A stretch of DNA of 64,000 bases, from NCBI GenBank assembly GCA_007922195.1, contig ML682091.1, positions 414,856 to 478,855 of the forward strand, given 5' to 3'. Both the position numbers and the translations under genes were made by a program. The notes below the pieces were generated by a model, which saw nothing but the letters and a program-made list of their open reading frames with translations, was not told the origin of the DNA and did no database searches. This document shows, piece after piece, positions 41,935 to 51,752 of this stretch. The stretch's first letter is position 1, and every line of letters starts with the position of its first letter. The stretch is from Podocnemis expansa. Lineage: Eukaryota > Chordata > Testudines > Podocnemididae.

Positions 41935-44900
41935 CTGTAAGACAGAAGCCACAGAGCTGGGGCAGGGAGGAGTTGTGTGTTTCCCAACAGTCAGAGGCAC
42001 AGGAGACTTTCCCTATGGCGCAGGGAGCTGCTGCATCCACAGCCCCTCAGATTTCCTCTTCCCACAGCAGCACCAGTCCCCAACCCAGCCCCCCAGCAGA
42101 GGAGGCCAGTTAGAAAGTGGGCAGTGAGGTAGCAGGGCATAGAGAGGTTCTAAGATCAGCTGACCTCCATGGAGCGTTTATGCTGGGGGATATTTTAACC
42201 CCAGTCCCTATTGTTCACTCCCCTCCCACCCATACCCAGCTGGCTCATACTGCCCTGGGGGGAGGTTCCAGTGAGTGTCAGCAAGGCAAGGGACAGCAGA
42301 AATACTGCCCAGAAGAGCCACGTGCAGAACACTGGGCAGGTTATACCAGCTGTCAGGGACACAAGGTAAAGGAGGGCTCAAGTGAAATGCCAGCAGCATG
42401 GGGACAGCAGCACCATCTCAATGGCCATTGCATGACCCCAGCTGGTCACACTGCACTTTCTGTGAGAACTAGAGACCTGTGCATCAGACCTGGGAACAAG
42501 GAATCCAGGGCCATAGCCAAATCCTCCTCCGTGGTCCTATCATAGCCACACAATAACCAGAGGCTGCACAGGGGGGAGGCCCTGGGCCCAGCACCACTCC
42601 TTGGGCAGGCTGGGTTCTCCCCACACCCAGACCACCAGCCTTTGCCTCCAGGTGGGCTGGGCTCTGTGCCAGGGAAGGGAGAACGCAGGCTCCACCTACA
42701 TGAGCAGGTGACTGTGAGGGGGCCCCACCAACAGCATCCCCCCAGCAGAGCTCTGACAGGCAAGGATGCAGAATCTTTTGCTGGGCTGGCATCCATGGGG
42801 CAGCAGACCCCACGGCTAACACCGCACATTGATGCATAGAGCTGTCACCCATCACAGAGCTATTGTCTCTGGCAGGTATAACTGGGCTGGCTATCCTCTG
42901 GGGGAAGGCAGGCAGTTTCAGAGCCCAGAAGCCCACAAAGAAATTTTTAGTGCTGTATTAGTCTGTAGGCCCAGCTTTAAAGGCTGCTGGCCCTGGTAAT
43001 TCATACAGGGCAGATGTCTGGTGAGTACTTAGGATGTCTGCAGTGGCAGGGGGTGAGACAGGCTCCTGTTAGCTCAGCTTGAGCTAATGGCAAATAGGAG
43101 CCTGGATGTTGTGGCTGGATCCAGCCACCCAGTCTTTGAGCCAAGGGCTGGTGCAGCACTGTTTCATCCTAACAGCTGCACTGTTATCTGTGCCTGTCTG
43201 CCCAGACTAGGAGACATGGTACCAGACAGAGGAAACAGAGCTCGAGCAGGTTTGCTAAGAGATGCCCCATGACACAATTACAAAGCTTTTGCCTCAGGGC
43301 ATCCCTGCTGGGACACACAGTGTTTGACTGGGACCAAACCACAGGTCTTCACTGACCAGCTTTGTCAGCCTGCTCTGGGCCTGTTTTCCAGCTTCTCACC
43401 CACCACAAACGGTTTTTTATAAAATGCCTCTGAACTGTAAACCACCTCAGAACAGCCACAGTGGGTCAGACCAATGGTCCATTTACCCACTGTCCTGTCC
43501 TATGACACTGGCCAATGCCAGGTTCTTCAGAGGGAATGAACAGAACAGGATACTGTGGAGACTCAATGTAAGTCAAAGTTAGTATGTCCATGGGAGATGT
43601 GCAGGAGTCTAAGTCAGGCCAAATGTGGCTTACATCATCTGTTGCTGCCCAGGGCTGACAGCCAAAGCCCTGCCACGTGGGTACCTAAGAACGCAGTCGC
43701 TCATTGGCTGTTCCCATAACACTGACTGGTGAGTTGGCTTGAACTTAGTATCACAGACACTGGGAACCCAAAGCCCAAGTAATTCATAGAGAGGGAGGCT
43801 TACCAGTTGTTGAATTCAGTGCCATTGACCCATTTCCAGGGCTGTCCCTGCTCCCTCCACAGGCCAATCCAGTGGTCAAATTTGCCTTTGTGGCGCACCA
43901 CGAAATTCTACAAACAGCAGAGGGAGGTGTGAGGACAGAGCCTAGACCCTGCTGCCTCCTCCATCTCCCACCTCACCAAATGCCTGGGCAGGGAATCACA
44001 ACTGTGTAGTGAAAGACCATTTGCAGAGAGCGGTGGGGATTTTCTCCCTTGCCCCAGCAAAGCTCTGGGTAATTCAGTATTAACCACCCCCCTCCAAAAC
44101 CAGCTCCCCTCTGTCCAAATTTCCCCTGGGCTGGGGAAGTTCTTGGGTCCTGCTGGATCTAAGCTGCCTTCCTCCCCTGACATGCGCTCCCCACTGCAAG
44201 GCCATGTTCTGTGCAAAAGCCACTCTTCACAGAGCAGCTAAGTGCCTACCACCATGGCAGGGGAAGGAGAGATGGTCTGAGCAAAGATGCTCTCCCCCTT
44301 TCCCACCCTCAGCCAGGAGGGGCCAGGCCAAGAGGAGCTGGGCACTGCCTTTTCCCTACACAGGAGCGGCACTGGCATCTCACTCCCCCTCCTAGCCCCA
44401 GGCACCCCAACAGCTCAGGAAACATCTGAGTCAGCCAAAACTTAGAGGAGCCATCTATCTATGGAGAGGGTGATACCCATGGTATGCTGGCTTTGCCCTC
44501 CCAGCACAAGGGCATTACAGTTGCTCCTCACGCCACAGCAGCAGAGACCAAGTCCCACCCAGCAGCAGCCACCAAATGAAGACACCGTCCATGGCTGCCA
44601 GAATCTCTCACCATGTCCTGCAGGGTGTCAATCACAGCCAGGGAGGCATTGAGAGCAGAGCAGCTGGTCTGGCTGTAGGCCCAGTCCCCTTCTTCCTCTG
44701 AGAAATAGTAGCATTTCCCTCGGTACCCAACCCAGCCGTCTGGGCACCAGATCAGTTGATGGACAGTCACATCTCCGCACTGAAAATCAGACAGCAATGT
44801 GGCATGAGAGCAGGGTCTGCAGCCCAGCCAGGAAGATAACACAGGGAAATCAACCTCAACTCTCCAGGCTCTTCAGACTCCTCAAATTTCTGGGAGGTGC

Positions 44901-45084
44901 TGGAGGGTGTGAGAAAGCTAGGGGGATGCTGGGACTCCAACCCCAGAGGGAGGTTACCTGACCCTGGTCCTTCTCTCTCAGGGTCACGTTCAGAGGGATG
45001 CAGCTGACAAACAGCTCCTGGTTTGAACCCCAGCTTAGAAAGATGGGTCCAGGTTCATTGCAACAATAGGGGGTAGGCATGGAG
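41781..45084 (-). CDS. CLEC2-like C-type lectin gene (lectin exons complete; 5' exons not all found)
   Basis: Three lectin exons on the - strand (44779-44612, 43907-43804, 41934-41781) join in phases 0,2 to a single frame ending TAA. The domain has WCPDGWVGYRGKCYYFSEEE, SCSALNASLAVID, HWIGLWREQGQPWKWVNG, FNNW, GDCAYL, SQC and RICAKPD: the CLEC2 family signature with six cysteines. CLEC2 proteins are type II membrane ligands for NKR-P1 receptors. A candidate upstream stalk exon lies at 45084-44958. I could not find a transmembrane exon entering it in the right phase, so the 5' part is unresolved. An ATTAAA on the - strand at 41376-41371 could serve polyadenylation. The gene converges with the receptor gene. 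Confidence 0.82.
43440..43570. mobile_element. CR1 LINE tail-like fragment
   Basis: CAGTGGGTCAGACCAATGGT and GGCCAATGCCAGGTTCTTCA followed by GAGGGAATGAACAGAACAGG is the familiar sauropsid CR1 3' region. Lies in an intron of the CLEC2-like gene. Family named from memory, no alignment run. Confidence 0.6.
43804..43907 (-). CDS. CLEC2-like gene, lectin exon 2
   Basis: Acceptor GTTTGTAG, donor GTAAGC; phase 0 in, 2 out. Encodes FDHWIGLWREQGQPWKWVNG and FNN, the diagnostic CLEC2 core. Confidence 0.93.
44612..44779 (-). CDS. CLEC2-like gene, lectin exon 1
   Basis: Acceptor CTGATTTTCAG and donor GTGAGA on the - strand; phase 0 at both ends. Encodes 56 residues with WCPDGW, GKCYYF and TSCSALNASLAVIDTLQDM. 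Clear first lectin exon of the CLEC2/CD69 type. Confidence 0.92.
44958..45084 (-). CDS. Candidate stalk exon of the CLEC2-like gene
   Basis: Open segment with a pyrimidine-rich acceptor (CCCCCTGCAG) and donor GTAACC; leaves in phase 0, which fits lectin exon 1. It encodes TPYCCNEPGPIF, a sequon (NVT) and a charged end, with no hydrophobic span. I do not recognise the sequence. It could be a stalk exon or a chance open frame; the phase fit is the main support. Confidence 0.4.
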
Positions 45085-45184
45085 CTGCAGGGGGACAGGA
45101 CAGTTACCAGAGAGTGGGGGGCTGCTGACAGAAAGTTCCCAGCCTAGCCCAAAGACAGACACCACCTGTCAGAGGCTGTAACCA

Positions 45185-45265
45185 TAATTACCTCATAGCA
45201 CAGCTGGGATCAGGACCAAAGTTGCCTGATTCCCAGTCCCCTGCTCTGTCCAATGGCCACGCTGC
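45185..45265 (-). mobile_element. Old SINE-like fragment
   Basis: On the - strand AGAGCAGGGGACTGGGAATC and GGTCCTGATCCCAGCTGTGC resemble MIR-type or related tRNA-derived SINEs. Weak. Confidence 0.3.
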
Positions 45266-45425
45266 CTGCTACGGGGAGGCTCCTTCACTCACAGGTGAAC
45301 ATTCATCTGCCCTTTGTTTTGGGGTAAAAGCCAGAGCAGCCCCCTCCCTCCTGCATGAGCACAGCAGCTGCTGGTGAGCATCACATCGAAGGGGATCCTC
45401 CTCCCCCATCAGTGTATCAACAGGT

Positions 45426-45620
45426 GACCTGTCCCTCCAGCAACTTGCACATGAGGCGCAGTGGATACTCGGTGTAGAAACACTGATTCAAGGGATTGAC
45501 AGGTAGGGATGGTAGGGACCACATCAGTTCCTCCAGCATAGACCAGACATAGTTGCCATTGTTCTTCCCACCACGGCACTGGGCAGAGTCAGGTCAGCAC
45601 CAGCTCGCCTGGCTGCAGAA
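45426..45620 (-). other. Unassigned open segment between the two CLEC2-like genes
   Basis: On the - strand a segment after a pyrimidine-AG (CTTCTGCAG or CTCTGCCCAG) reads CRGGKNNGNYVWSMLEEL, then CFYTEYPLRLMCKLLEGQ before a stop. It sits where a third lectin exon of the pseudogene would be expected, but I cannot align it convincingly to one. It may be an exon of something else or chance. Confidence 0.2.
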
Positions 45621-46172
45621 GGAGACTCAGATACTGTCAGTCATTGGGGACCAGAGATCGACTGAAGAGCAGCAGGTGACAGGAAAGAGGACAGGGTAGA
45701 TGGGTCACCCCAGCACATGTGAGCTTCTGGCTACCATGCTGTTTGGGCTAGGGATGAGAAAAGAAAAAAAGGACAGTAAACCAGCTCAGTCAGGTCACAG
45801 CACAGACCCTGCAGGGCTAGAGGGGAGGGTCTACTTGCCCCAGGAATGCGGCTGAGGACGAGGGCAGGAGACTGGTGCAGAAGGAACTAAAAGCTCCACT
45901 TTCTCCCCCAAGCAATGAGTCCCAGCTCAGTCCAAGCAGTGCTGGATCAAGGCCCAGGCCTGCCCACCCTTGTAGGTTCCCCCATTTCCCCCTCCATCAC
46001 TGGGGGCATAGTCAGGGGCTCCAGCCAGCACTGCAGAGATGAATGAAGGGGTCTACAGCCTATGCTGCCAGGGGTTGAGGGGGAGGCTGAATGGAGGTCC
46101 CTGCCTTAATCTGGTCCTGGTTATCATGTCAAACATCCCTGACCCAATGCTCAGAGAGAGGCAAGGACTCAC

Positions 46173-46282
46173 CAGCTGTTGAATTTGGGGCCATTCACAC
46201 ATACCCCTCTCCAGCAGCAGTCCAGCTTCCTCCAGAAACCAGTGCAGCAGTCACCAATGTCTCTATAATGCAGCATGAAATC
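46173..46282 (-). pseudogene. Diverged lectin exon 2 of CLEC2-like pseudogene
   Basis: Phase 0 in, 2 out, with donor GTGAGT and an acceptor TTAAAG that has a poor pyrimidine tract. Reads DFMLHYRDIGDCCTGFWRKL and VNGPKFNS. The alignment to the intact neighbour's core (HWIGLWREQGQPWKWVNG) is clear, with the conserved Trp replaced. Confidence 0.65.
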
Positions 46283-47056
46283 CTTTAACAAGAACAGTGG
46301 GAGGCCTTATATGACACACCTGACTGAGCACCCAGTGCTGCTGTCAGTAGTCCACAGGCCAGTTTAGCAGACAGCCCTGAACCTGTCCAAGAAAAGTGCC
46401 CTGTGTTGTGTCTGCCACAAGCTCCATCCAACATGCAGCTTTCAAGAGACTATTCTGAAGCAGAGGTGCAGCCAGAGCTCATTTTTGGCTGGGCCTGTGG
46501 TTGACACTAGGAGGCACAAGCAAAACAGAGGCTGATTGAAACACAGGATAAATTGCTTAAAATATGATGTTTGGCCGCCATATCACTGCCCCTGTTTTGA
46601 AGAGTCATGATTTGTGGTTCCCTCAGCTTGATCAGAGGGTGGGTGCTCTCCCTTTTTGATAATCCATCCCTAACCCATGTGGGGTCTCAGTTGGGCCCCC
46701 AGATAATTAGTGTCTGTATCAAGAGCTGGATGCATAAAATATGCCCCAGCGGCCCATGAGGCAAAGGGGGCACGTAGCCCAGATGTCAGGCATCATTCAC
46801 TAAGGCTAGTTTCAGGCTGTAATGTGGCAGCATCTCAGCATCACAGGTAGGGTAGGAGCCGAATTCAGGGAAGGGGGAGCAGATGGGGCTGTGCCCACAA
46901 CATCTGCCTGGGAGAGAGACAGTTAGATCTGCACAAGCCAGGATGTAGCCTGGCCTCCTGTCACACCAGCTCCTAACCATCCCCCAACCAGCTGATAGGG
47001 TCCAGCACCAGCCACAAGACCAAACCCCACCTCTCACTGGGATAGAGATTACTCAC

Positions 47057-47228
47057 AATCTCCTCCCGAGTGTTGATCCTGGCCAGGAAGGCATTAAGTG
47101 CAGAGCAGTGGTTCCAGCTTGTGGGTTTGCTATGGACACAAAGGAATAGCAGCATTTCCCGTCATACATGACCCATTTGTCACTGGGGCAGGCTGCCATT
47201 CCTCCTACCCCCTGCTCAGGCACAGATC
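47057..47228 (-). pseudogene. Frameshifted lectin exon 1 of CLEC2-like pseudogene
   Basis: Acceptor TTCTCTCTCTAG and donor GTGAGT are intact. The frame from the acceptor gives CPSDKWVMYDGKCCY, then loses homology; the neighbouring frame gives CSALNAFLARINTREEI up to the donor. The break lies near 47,120-47,135. Confidence 0.75.
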
Positions 47229-47692
47229 CTAGAGAGAGAAGAACACAAGGTGAGACGGTCCTTGTTCCCTTCCATAATCTGCACCCCAGGGAGCAGCCCT
47301 GCAGACCCAGACCCCCATGGCCAGAGCAGGGAGCCCACATCCGGATTGAAACACTGGCCCTGAGAAAGATCCCACCCCTCCCCAATGAGTACAGAGAGGA
47401 CATACACTGACCGTCTGTGCAGCCTGGGAGGCAGGACTCCTGGGTTCTTATTCCTCCACCCTGCAGCCTGGGGCCAGGCCTGGATTGCCCCTCTGCAAGA
47501 AGGGGACAGTAGGCTTGATCCACCCCTGGGGCAGAAAGAGGTAATGGCTGGAGATGTCACCACTGAGTTTCACTCTGCAAAGGGAAATCCCCCCCCCCCA
47601 ATGCAATGACATTTTGGTGCCATTTTGGATCACAAAGTGGGGAGAGGACCAGCAATACAAAAGGGAGGGGACTGGCTCAATCAGGGAATTTC

Positions 47693-48050
47693 AAAAGGGA
47701 TAGCCATGTTAGTCTAGTCCAGTAAAAAAACAACAAGGAGTTGTGTGGCACTTTAAGACTAACAGATTTATTTTTTGCATGAGCTTTCGTGGGAGAAGAT
47801 CCCACTTCCTCAGATGCTTCGAAGATGGGTGAACTTACAGAAAGGAATGAAACTAAATGCAAGGGGGTGTAAAACATAGGATCAGGTCATACAGTAACAG
47901 CAAATCAGAGCAGTTTTCAGGTACAAATCATGGGAAGCCTGAAGTCAAATTACCTTTTGTAATGGGAAAAGAACCCATAGTCTCAATTAAGACCTGCTTT
48001 CACAGAATTTAGTTTGCATATTAATTCAATCAGGGAACAATCTGCATTTC
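47693..48050 (-). mobile_element. Penelope pseudo-LTR fragment
   Basis: Shares the arrangement of the left end of the 3.1-kb element starting at 48456: GATAGCCATGTTAGTCTAG, GGCACTTTAAGACTAACAG, GGGAGAAGATCCCAC, and the later TAATGGGAAAAG block. No coding part. Confidence 0.65.
47785..47813 (-). ncRNA. Hammerhead-ribozyme-like core in a Penelope fragment
   Basis: On the - strand: CTGAGGA, then GTGGG...CCCAC able to pair, then GAAA and AGC...GC. This matches the hammerhead core CUGANGA / stem II / GAAA known from Penelope-like elements. One unpaired A precedes stem II and the stem III closing pair is imperfect, so activity is doubtful. Confidence 0.45.
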
Positions 48051-48455
48051 AAATCCAGGAGTCCAGGTGACCAGTCCTTCACTCACATCACCCCCCTCCT
48101 GAGTCGGGGGGGGGGGGGGGGTTGGCGAGATAAGTTTCCAGGGTGTGCTCAGCCTGCAGCACTACCAAGATTCTGAAAGGGGGACGTTTAAATTTCAGCC
48201 ACGTGGTGGCCCCAGCATCCTATTAATCTGTGTGATCAGCTGGCCCCTTAATTTCTCCTGCCCCACCTGGCTAGAGCAGTAGGAACTGGTCTTTAATCCA
48301 TTCATCGAGGGCAATTTTAGGCCCCCCCCCCCCATCATTGCTAGGGGTGGCTGGCACAGAAATCCAGCAATTATACAGGGTATGGTTCTGCAGCAGTTTG
48401 CTCCAAATGCCTGGGACCAAACACAACTCATATCTCACGTGAAACCTTCCTAAAC

Positions 48456-51400
48456 CTAAAGGGGTAGCCATGGTAGTCCAGTTCAGCAAAACATGCAAGG
48501 AGTCCTATGGCACTTAAAGACTAACCAATGCATTTAATGCATGAGCCTTCGCGGGAGAAAAATCCCATTGCGGACGCTTTCAAGATGGGAGAAACTTACA
48601 GAATGGGAGGAAAATAAATGCAGGGGACTGTAAGTCATGGGATCACATCACATTGTAGCAGTAAATCAAAGCAGTTCTTAAGATTCAAACATTGGGAAAT
48701 AGCACATAGAGGAGAGTGATGTCACATCAGCTGTTGTAATGGGAAAAGCATCCGTAACCATGATTTAATCCTGCTTTCACACAATTGAATCTGCATATCA
48801 GTTCTAGTTCATCTGTTTCTCTTTGAAGTCTCGATGTCCCATGGACTTTCTTGAGCACAGCTCTTAAATCATCCACACAGTGATTAGAAAGATAGAAGTG
48901 CCTAGCAACTGTTTTGTTTTTTTACATGTTGTGATTTCTGATGTCTGTTTTGTGCCCATTTATTCTTGTGTAGAGACTGTCTTGTTTGCCCAATGTATAA
49001 GGTGTGGGACCATTTCTGGCACATGATGGCATAAAGCACATTGGTGGATGAGCAGATAAATGAGCCCTTGATGGAGTAACTGGCTTAATTAGGTCATAAG
49101 GTGGTGTCTTTTGTGCAGATATGTGGGCAAAGTTGGTAATATGGTTTGTGGCAGGAGTGTGTGCCTGCTTTAATGTTCCTGTTGTCAGGTCTGTAGTTGC
49201 TGGTGACTATCTGTTTAAGCTTGGAGGGTGTCTGTAAGTGAGGACAGGTTTGTCTCCCAAGGCTTGAGAGAAAGTGAGGGATCGTCTTTTAGAATAGGCT
49301 GTAGGTCCTCAATGAGCTGTTGTAGAGGTCTGACTTGGGGGTTGTATGTGATGACCAATGGCTTTCTCTTTTCTTTCTTGGGTTTCTCCTACAGTAGTTG
49401 ACAACGGGATACCTGCCTGCCTCTGTCAATCTGTTTCTTCACTTCTCCAGTGGGTACTGTAGTTTTAAGAATGCTCTATAGAAATCCTGAAGATGCCTGT
49501 CTGTCTGAGGGATCAGAGCAAATGCGGTTATATCTCAGGGCTTCGCTGTAGACAATGCGTTGTGTGGTGTTGTGTGTTTTGGGTGAGAGTGCGAGAGATG
49601 TAGGTAACTATACCGATCAGTAGTGTTGATGTGTCCATCCCTAGTTTGTAGGGTCCAGAAAGTGGATGTGCTGTGTAGATTCTTCCAGGCTAAATTTGAT
49701 TGTGGAGTGGAAATTGCTGAAGTCGCTGTAGAAATCTTCAAGAACCTCCCTGCCGTGGGTCCAGATGATGATGTCAGTGTGGTGTAAGTAGAGGAGAGGT
49801 GCTTTGGGAAGGGACTTGATGCAACTTTGTTCTAAGTTGCCCATATAATATTGGCATATTGTAGGGCTATGTGGGTACCCACAGCAGTGCCACTGACTTG
49901 GAGGCGTAAATTATCCTCAAATCTGAAGTGGTTGTGGGAGAGTACAAAGTCACAAAGCTCAGCCACAAGGTGTGCTCTGGCATCATCTGAGGTGGTTCTT
50001 CTGAATAGCTTGTAATCCATCTTTGGGTGGGATGTCAGTGTAAACAGCTTCAACATACATAGTGGCCAGGGTGGTGTTTTCTGGAAGCTCACCGATGGAT
50101 TGGATTTTCCTCAGGAAGTCTATGGTGTTTCAAAGATAGCTGGGAGTGTTGATAGTATAGGGTCTGAGGAGGGAGTTCACATTTATAGCAGGCTTATCTG
50201 GCTAAATGCCAATGCTTGAGATGATGGGGTGTCCAGCGTTTCCTTTTTTATAGATTTTTCATAGTAGACAGAATATTCCTGGTTGGGGTTCTGGTGGTTG
50301 TAGGGATCTGTTAAATCTACCAATGCTGGGGAATGGCCTAAAACTGTATCACAGGATATCTCATGGGGCTGCCTTGGGCATGCACTGCATTTTCCTAACT
50401 TTAAGTTTGTATAAGTTTCCTTAAAAAAAAATTGTTTCTTGTTTGACAGTGGGAAGCATGATTGGTAATTTTGTGTGATTTAGTATAAGACTTCCTTTGT
50501 TTTCTGGCCATTTGGATAGTGCCTGCAGTTAAAGAAGATACTTTCCTTTCTCCCTTTTTCCCTCTTGGTCTTAATACCATGTTCTTGCTTATCTCCTGTT
50601 CTTGCCCTCACCTCCTTCCCCCTTTTTGCGATGTTATTGGCCCCAAGGATTACTAACCCAGCAGTTTAACAGAAGTAAATGCTAGAACACTTGCACACAC
50701 TGGCTATCATCAGTAACCAAAGGCATATCACTATCCACGCTTATTAATATTAATATTCATGGTATATGTACTAATCTATCCAAACAAGGGTCTTTTGGAC
50801 AATGTCACTCATGTCTGTATTATCATACTGGTTTGGATAAAAAGAGTTGGTAAACAACCCCACTTAGCTCACTCGAGACATCCAGGGAACGAGTGGTGGG
50901 TAATAAAGGGTACCATTTGACCCAATCCTTCTCTAGAACAACCACTTTGCATCTTCTTTTACTAACATTTGTGTGTCTGTCTTATTGTTTACATTGCCTC
51001 AGGGAGTTTTTTGAGTAGGTGGTGCAGTTCGTTTTGGTACTCTTCAGTGGAGTCAGAGAAAAGTGGTTTTGTAGAACATTGTGTTGGAGAGTTGTTTATA
51101 AGCCTCCTGGTCATAATCCAATTTATTCATGACGATGTCAGCACATCCTTAATAATGCTGTCAGAGTTGTTTCTGAGGCTGTGGATGGCACTGCGTTCTG
51201 CATTGCTGAGGTTCTGGTGCAAGTGATGTTGTTTGTCCATGATTTCAGCTGACTCAATTGTGCGAAAGCAGGAGTAAATTGTGACTATGGATTATTTTAT
51301 CATTGCAACAGGTGATTTGACTTCACCTTCCTCTGTGTGCTGTTTCCCAGTGTTTGACTTTTAACAACGGCTTTGATTTGCTGTTACAGTGTGACCTGAT

Positions 51401-51551
51401 CGTATGACCTCCACTCCTTTGCATTAGTTTCTCTCATTCTGTGAGTTTCTGCACGTTCAAAGCACCTCACCAGGTGGGATTTTCTCCCACAAAAGCTTAT
51501 GCGATAAATAAATTTGCTAGTCATTAAGCGCCACAGGACACCTTGCTTGTA
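48456..51551 (-). mobile_element. Penelope-like retroelement, 3.1 kb, with 9-bp target duplication
   Basis: Flanked by TTCCTAAAC at 48447-48455 and 51552-51560. The two ends are inverted copies of the same pseudo-LTR module (GTTAGTCT-type sequence, GTGGG/CCCAC hairpin, GAGCTT). Inside, - strand frames show Penelope reverse transcriptase (FVLSHNHFRFEDNLRLQVSG then TAVGTH...YANIIW; LLYLHHTDIIIWTHGREVLE; STIKFSLEESTQHIHFLD) and, nearer 49,000, a GIY-YIG-type block (YIGQTRQSLHKNKW). Frames are broken. It lies within the first intron of the CLEC2-like pseudogene. Confidence 0.8.
49535..50092 (-). pseudogene. Penelope reverse transcriptase remnant
   Basis: Three overlapping - strand frames together cover the palm: LCDFVLSHNHFRFEDNLRLQ with VSGTAVGTH, then LHHTDIIIWTHGREVLEDFY where the usual YIDD-type catalytic Asp pair is degraded to HTD, then FHSTIKFSLEESTQHIHFLD. 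The degraded catalytic motif and frameshifts indicate an inactive copy. Confidence 0.7.
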
Positions 51552-51656
51552 TTCCTAAACTTGGTGCTGAAATGAGAGGAGCTGGGAGAACATACAGTTG
51601 TGACAGCACCAGGGTGAATGGGCAGCACAGAGGGTGATGGGGAGTTGGGAACTCAC

Positions 51657-51752
51657 CTGCCAGGGCTGCTGCCAGATTAACGACGATGATGGGGATGATT
51701 TTGCCCATGGCTTTGGCCAGCTTTTCACCACCAAGGTTTTGAGTTTCACTGG
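51657..51752 (-). pseudogene. Transmembrane exon of the CLEC2-like pseudogene
   Basis: Acceptor GATTTTCAG, donor GTGAGT, phase 1 at both ends. Encodes LGGEKLAKAMGKIIPIIVVN followed by an alanine-rich hydrophobic end, the layout of CLEC2/KLR transmembrane exons. Assignment to this pseudogene rests on phase and order only; it could have served a neighbouring copy. Confidence 0.6.

Larger units (their letters stand above)
46173..51752 (-). pseudogene. CLEC2-like pseudogene, - strand
   Basis: Three exon-like segments: transmembrane 51752-51657, lectin 1 47228-47057, lectin 2 46282-46173. The transmembrane exon leaves in phase 1 and lectin 1 enters in phase 1. Lectin 1 begins with ACPSDKWVMYDGKCCY and continues in a different frame with SALNAFLARINTREEI; its 172-base length is inconsistent with the required phases, so a one-base loss or equivalent frameshift breaks the gene. 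Lectin 2 is open but has lost WIGL (reads CTGFWRKLDCCWRGVCVNG) and gained cysteines. No third lectin exon was identified. A 3.1-kb Penelope element and other repeats fill the first intron. A sequencing error could mimic the frameshift, but the core substitutions also argue for decay. Confidence 0.7.
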
